Part shown: in pieces, positions 12,886 to 14,675 of the stretch
How positions within the stretch are numbered: the first letter of the stretch is position 1
Layout of the letters: the number at the start of each line of letters is the position of its first letter
NCBI GenBank assembly: GCA_023432075.1
Contig: JAEYVD010000533.1
Span: 1 to 14,675, forward strand
Source of the DNA: Pseudomonadota bacterium
Lineage (GTDB): Bacteria; Pseudomonadota; Gammaproteobacteria; Burkholderiales; Burkholderiaceae_B
Direction of reading: 5' to 3'
DNA length: 14,675 nucleotides
Made by a program: the position numbers and the translations under genes
The notes under the pieces: model-generated
Database searches by the model: none
What the model was told of the DNA's origin: nothing
The model's input: only the letters and a program-made list of their open reading frames with translations

Positions 12886-14367
12886 TCAAACGAGGATGAT
12901 GTCGTACTTCTCCTGCGAATACGCCGCTTCCACTTCCAGCGACACGCGCTTGCCCACAAAGTCGCCCAGCATCGCCAAATGCTGGCTTTCCTCTTCCAGA
13001 AAAAGGTCCACCACTTCCTGCGAGGCAAGAATGCGAAATTCCTTGGGATTGAATTGCCGTGCCTCGCGCAGAATCTCGCGCAGGATTTCATAACAGACCG
13101 TGCGCGGCGTACGCACATTGCCACGCGACTCACACATGGGGCAAGGTTCGCAAAGCTGATGCGCCAGCGAATCGCGCGTGCGCTTGCGCGTCATCTCCAC
13201 CAGACCCAGTTGCGTGAATCCATTGACAGTCATGTGGGTCCGATCGCGCGACATCGCCTTCTTCAGCTCCGCCAGCACGGTGTCGCGGTGCTCCTGTTCC
13301 TCCATGTCGATGAAGTCCAGGATCACGATGCCTCCCAGGTTGCGCAGACGCAGCTGCCGCGCAATGGCCTGGGCCGCCTCAAGGTTCGTCTTGAAGATCG
13401 TGTCGTCGAAATTTCGGCCTCCCACGAAACCGCCGGTGTTGACGTCCACCGTGGTCAACGCCTCCGTCTGGTCAATGATCAGATAGCCGCCCGACTTCAG
13501 GTCGACCCGGCGCGACAACGCGCGCGCGATCTCATCATCCACGTTGGCGGTGTCGAACAGGGGGCGCTCGCCGCTGTAATGCTGGATGCGGTCCACCACG
13601 GACGGCGTGTAAACGCGTGCCCATTCCAGCATCGCGGCGGTCGTCGTGCGCGAATCCACCAGGATCGATCCCGTCTCGGGACCGACCATGTCGCGCAGTA
13701 CGCGCTGGGCAAGCGTCAGGTCCTGGTGCAACAGCGCGGGAGCGGGCTGGGTGCGCGCCGCCGCCTGGACACTCGTCCACAGCTTGCGCAAATACTCCAC
13801 GTCGGCGGTCAGCTCAGCGTCGTTGGCGCCCTCGGCCTGCGTGCGCACGATAAACCCGCCTTTTTCGTCTGAAGGCATCAAGGCCTGCAGGCGCTCACGC
13901 AACTGGATGCGTTCGGACTCGGAATCGATCTTCTGCGAAATGCCGATGTGCGGGTCGTGCGGCAGGTACACAAGCATCCGCCCGGCCATGCTGATTTGCG
14001 TGGACAGCCGGGCGCCCTTGGTGCCAAGCGGATCCTTCACCACCTGCACCATGAGGGTCTGTCCCTCAAATATGAGCTTTTCGATCGGCGTCGGCGTCAA
14101 TCCCTGGCTGCGCTCACTACGATTCTCGCGAAGATCCGCAATATGAATGAACGCCGCCCGCTCCAGCCCAATGTCGATAAATGCGCTTTGCATCCCGGGC
14201 AGCACCCGCACGACACGACCCAGGTAGATATTGCCGACGTGGCCCCGTTGGATGCTACGTTCGACGTGCAATTCCTGAACCGACCCCTGTTCCACGAGCG
14301 CGACGCGGGTTTCGAACGGGGTGACGTTGATCAGGATGTCTTCGCTCAGGGCGATCGCAGGGGGCAT
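12886..14367 (-). CDS. rng: Ribonuclease G
   Basis: A 493-residue endoribonuclease of the RNase E/G family that matures the 5' end of 16S rRNA and takes part in mRNA decay. The order is an N-terminal S1 RNA-binding domain (about 38-125, with GNIYLGRVVRVLPGMQSAFI), the RNase H-like and 5'-sensor region, and the DNase I-like catalytic core. D308 (TTVDVNTGG) and D351 (ILDFIDMEE) correspond to the metal-binding aspartates of RNase E/G. The zinc-link CPMC (409-412) is intact. There is no long C-terminal scaffold and the length matches E. coli RNase G (489), so this is RNase G, not RNase E. The ATG at 14367 has GGAGA about 10 nt upstream. It is monocistronic with its own terminator; no maf-like gene lies directly upstream in the 308 bp available. 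Confidence 0.96.
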   Translation of the reverse strand: MPPAIALSEDILINVTPFETRVALVEQGSVQELHVERSIQRGHVGNIYLGRVVRVLPGMQSAFIDIGLERAAFIHIADLRENRSERSQGLTPTPIEKLIFEGQTLMVQVVKDPLGTKGARLSTQISMAGRMLVYLPHDPHIGISQKIDSESERIQLRERLQALMPSDEKGGFIVRTQAEGANDAELTADVEYLRKLWTSVQAAARTQPAPALLHQDLTLAQRVLRDMVGPETGSILVDSRTTTAAMLEWARVYTPSVVDRIQHYSGERPLFDTANVDDEIARALSRRVDLKSGGYLIIDQTEALTTVDVNTGGFVGGRNFDDTIFKTNLEAAQAIARQLRLRNLGGIVILDFIDMEEQEHRDTVLAELKKAMSRDRTHMTVNGFTQLGLVEMTRKRTRDSLAHQLCEPCPMCESRGNVRTPRTVCYEILREILREARQFNPKEFRILASQEVVDLFLEEESQHLAMLGDFVGKRVSLEVEAAYSQEKYDIILV

Positions 14368-14450
14368 AAGGTATCTGTCTCCAGTGAGATACGGCGTACA
14401 GGCGAATAGTAAACGTACATACTAGTCCCACAAGCAGGGGCAGCCGCTAT

Positions 14451-14460
14451 CTATATATAG
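14451..14460. promoter_or_regulatory. AT-only palindrome core upstream of rng (possible -10)
   Basis: CTATATATAG is a perfect 10-bp palindrome in GC-rich DNA. On the minus strand TATATA lies 16 bp after GTGGCA, a plausible sigma70 pair for rng with a leader of about 80 nt. TACTAT (plus 14405-14410), nearer to the gene and preceded by TTGTGG 16 bp upstream, is a rival -10. Neither can be settled by reading. Confidence 0.28.
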
Positions 14461-14552
14461 GCGCAGCCAGACATGTGCCACGCCGCGGTCTGCGCAGGCG
14501 AGCTGCGGCGCCAGCAAAACAGCGGCGCCATCAACAAATTTGCGACACCGGC

Positions 14553-14580
14553 GTGACAGCGCGAAATTCTGTGCTATAGT
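14553..14580 (+). promoter_or_regulatory. Strong sigma70 promoter with GC-rich discriminator, stable-RNA type
   Basis: GTGACA (14553-14558, 5/6) and TATAGT (14575-14580, 5/6) are spaced 16 bp, with TGTGC just before the -10. The -10 is followed by CTCGCTCC, a GC-rich discriminator typical of rRNA, tRNA and other stringently controlled promoters. Transcription should start about 14586-14588. It faces away from rng, and nothing in the window is coded downstream of it, so it drives a transcript that continues past the edge. Confidence 0.6.
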
Positions 14581-14586
14581 CTCGCT

Positions 14587-14675
14587 CCTTCGCAGCTCAG
14601 ACAGTTTTGAGACGCGAAGCCAAGCAAGTGCAACAGGCGAGGGGGGGGCAACCCAATCTCACCTGCCGCAGCGGC
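14587..14675 (+). ncRNA. Start of a structured transcript cut by the window end (rRNA leader or other RNA)
   Basis: Immediately at the predicted start point CTTCGC (14588-14593) pairs with GCGAAG (14614-14619), enclosing an inner stem CTCAGA/TTTGAG (14596-14601/14606-14611) with loop CAGT. A second element pairs CAGGCGAG (14634-14641) with CTCACCTG (14658-14665, one mismatch) around GGG-GCAA-CCC (14645-14654), a GNRA-capped stem. The last 11 bases, GCCGCAGCGGC, are again self-complementary. There is no ORF. An rrn operon leader is the most likely reading given the promoter type, but a small RNA or structured mRNA leader is possible. RNase P RNA, tmRNA and SRP RNA cores were not recognised. 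Confidence 0.4.

Noticed and set aside
12880..13872. 330-codon plus-strand frame opposite rng
   Set aside because: Shadow of the RNase G gene, with no start signal or motif.
14587..14675. RNase P RNA, tmRNA, SRP RNA or a known riboswitch at the right edge
   Set aside because: The conserved cores of these RNAs are not visible in the 89 bases available; only unnamed stem-loops can be supported.
1..14675. Mobile elements, CRISPR arrays, phage or toxin-antitoxin modules
   Set aside because: No transposase, integrase, regular repeat array or recognisable small toxin pair was seen on either strand; composition is even throughout.

Overview
The window is about 65% GC and looks like a chromosomal segment of a Bordetella/Achromobacter-type betaproteobacterium (Alcaligenaceae). 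The grounds are gene content and order: a four-gene LPS core cluster (GT2, GT4, NodB-type deacetylase, GT4) like the one known from Bordetella pertussis, set beside msbA, kefC, a DUF3053 lipoprotein gene and rng. I cannot fix genus or species from sequence alone. There is no IS element, CRISPR array, tRNA or phage gene, and nothing suggests recent transfer.

Left third, 1-5900, cell-envelope glycans. On + lie a WaaE/LgtF-like GT2 (18-770), a GT4 (767-1882), a cytoplasmic polysaccharide deacetylase (1901-2626) and a second GT4 (2601-3749), packed with 4-bp and 26-bp overlaps. They meet a convergent minus-strand operon at a perfect 10-bp bidirectional terminator (3752-3776). That operon, read right to left, is a GT9 heptosyltransferase (5806-4835), an ElyC/YdcF-type DUF218 membrane protein (4818-4054) and a small cysteine-cluster protein of the YkgJ family (4057-3776). 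Divergent from it is msbA (5900-7684), the flippase that exports the completed lipid A-core. The cytoplasmic steps (heptose addition, core decoration, deacetylation) and the export step therefore sit together.

Middle, 7685-11760, + strand. After the msbA terminator come a KefC-type glutathione-gated K+/H+ antiporter (7852-9657), a 576-bp gap with one doubtful small ORF and two hairpins, and a membrane-bound diguanylate cyclase (10234-11706) starting at TTG behind a strong Shine-Dalgarno. Its periplasmic sensor domain and GGEEF domain both look intact.

Right third, 11760-14675, - strand. A DUF3053 lipoprotein gene (12490-11789) and RNase G (14367-12886) each end in a clear rho-independent terminator. 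The last 300 bp are non-coding. They hold a strong + strand promoter with a GC-rich discriminator, followed at once by two stem-loops, the start of a structured transcript cut by the window edge (possibly an rRNA leader or other stable RNA).

Most genes are recognisable housekeeping or envelope genes. I see no convincing novel multi-gene system. The points most worth a second look are the structured RNA start at the right edge, the possible cytosolic deacetylase step in core assembly, the elyC-ykgJ coupling to a heptosyltransferase, and the small-ORF/twin-hairpin region before the diguanylate cyclase.
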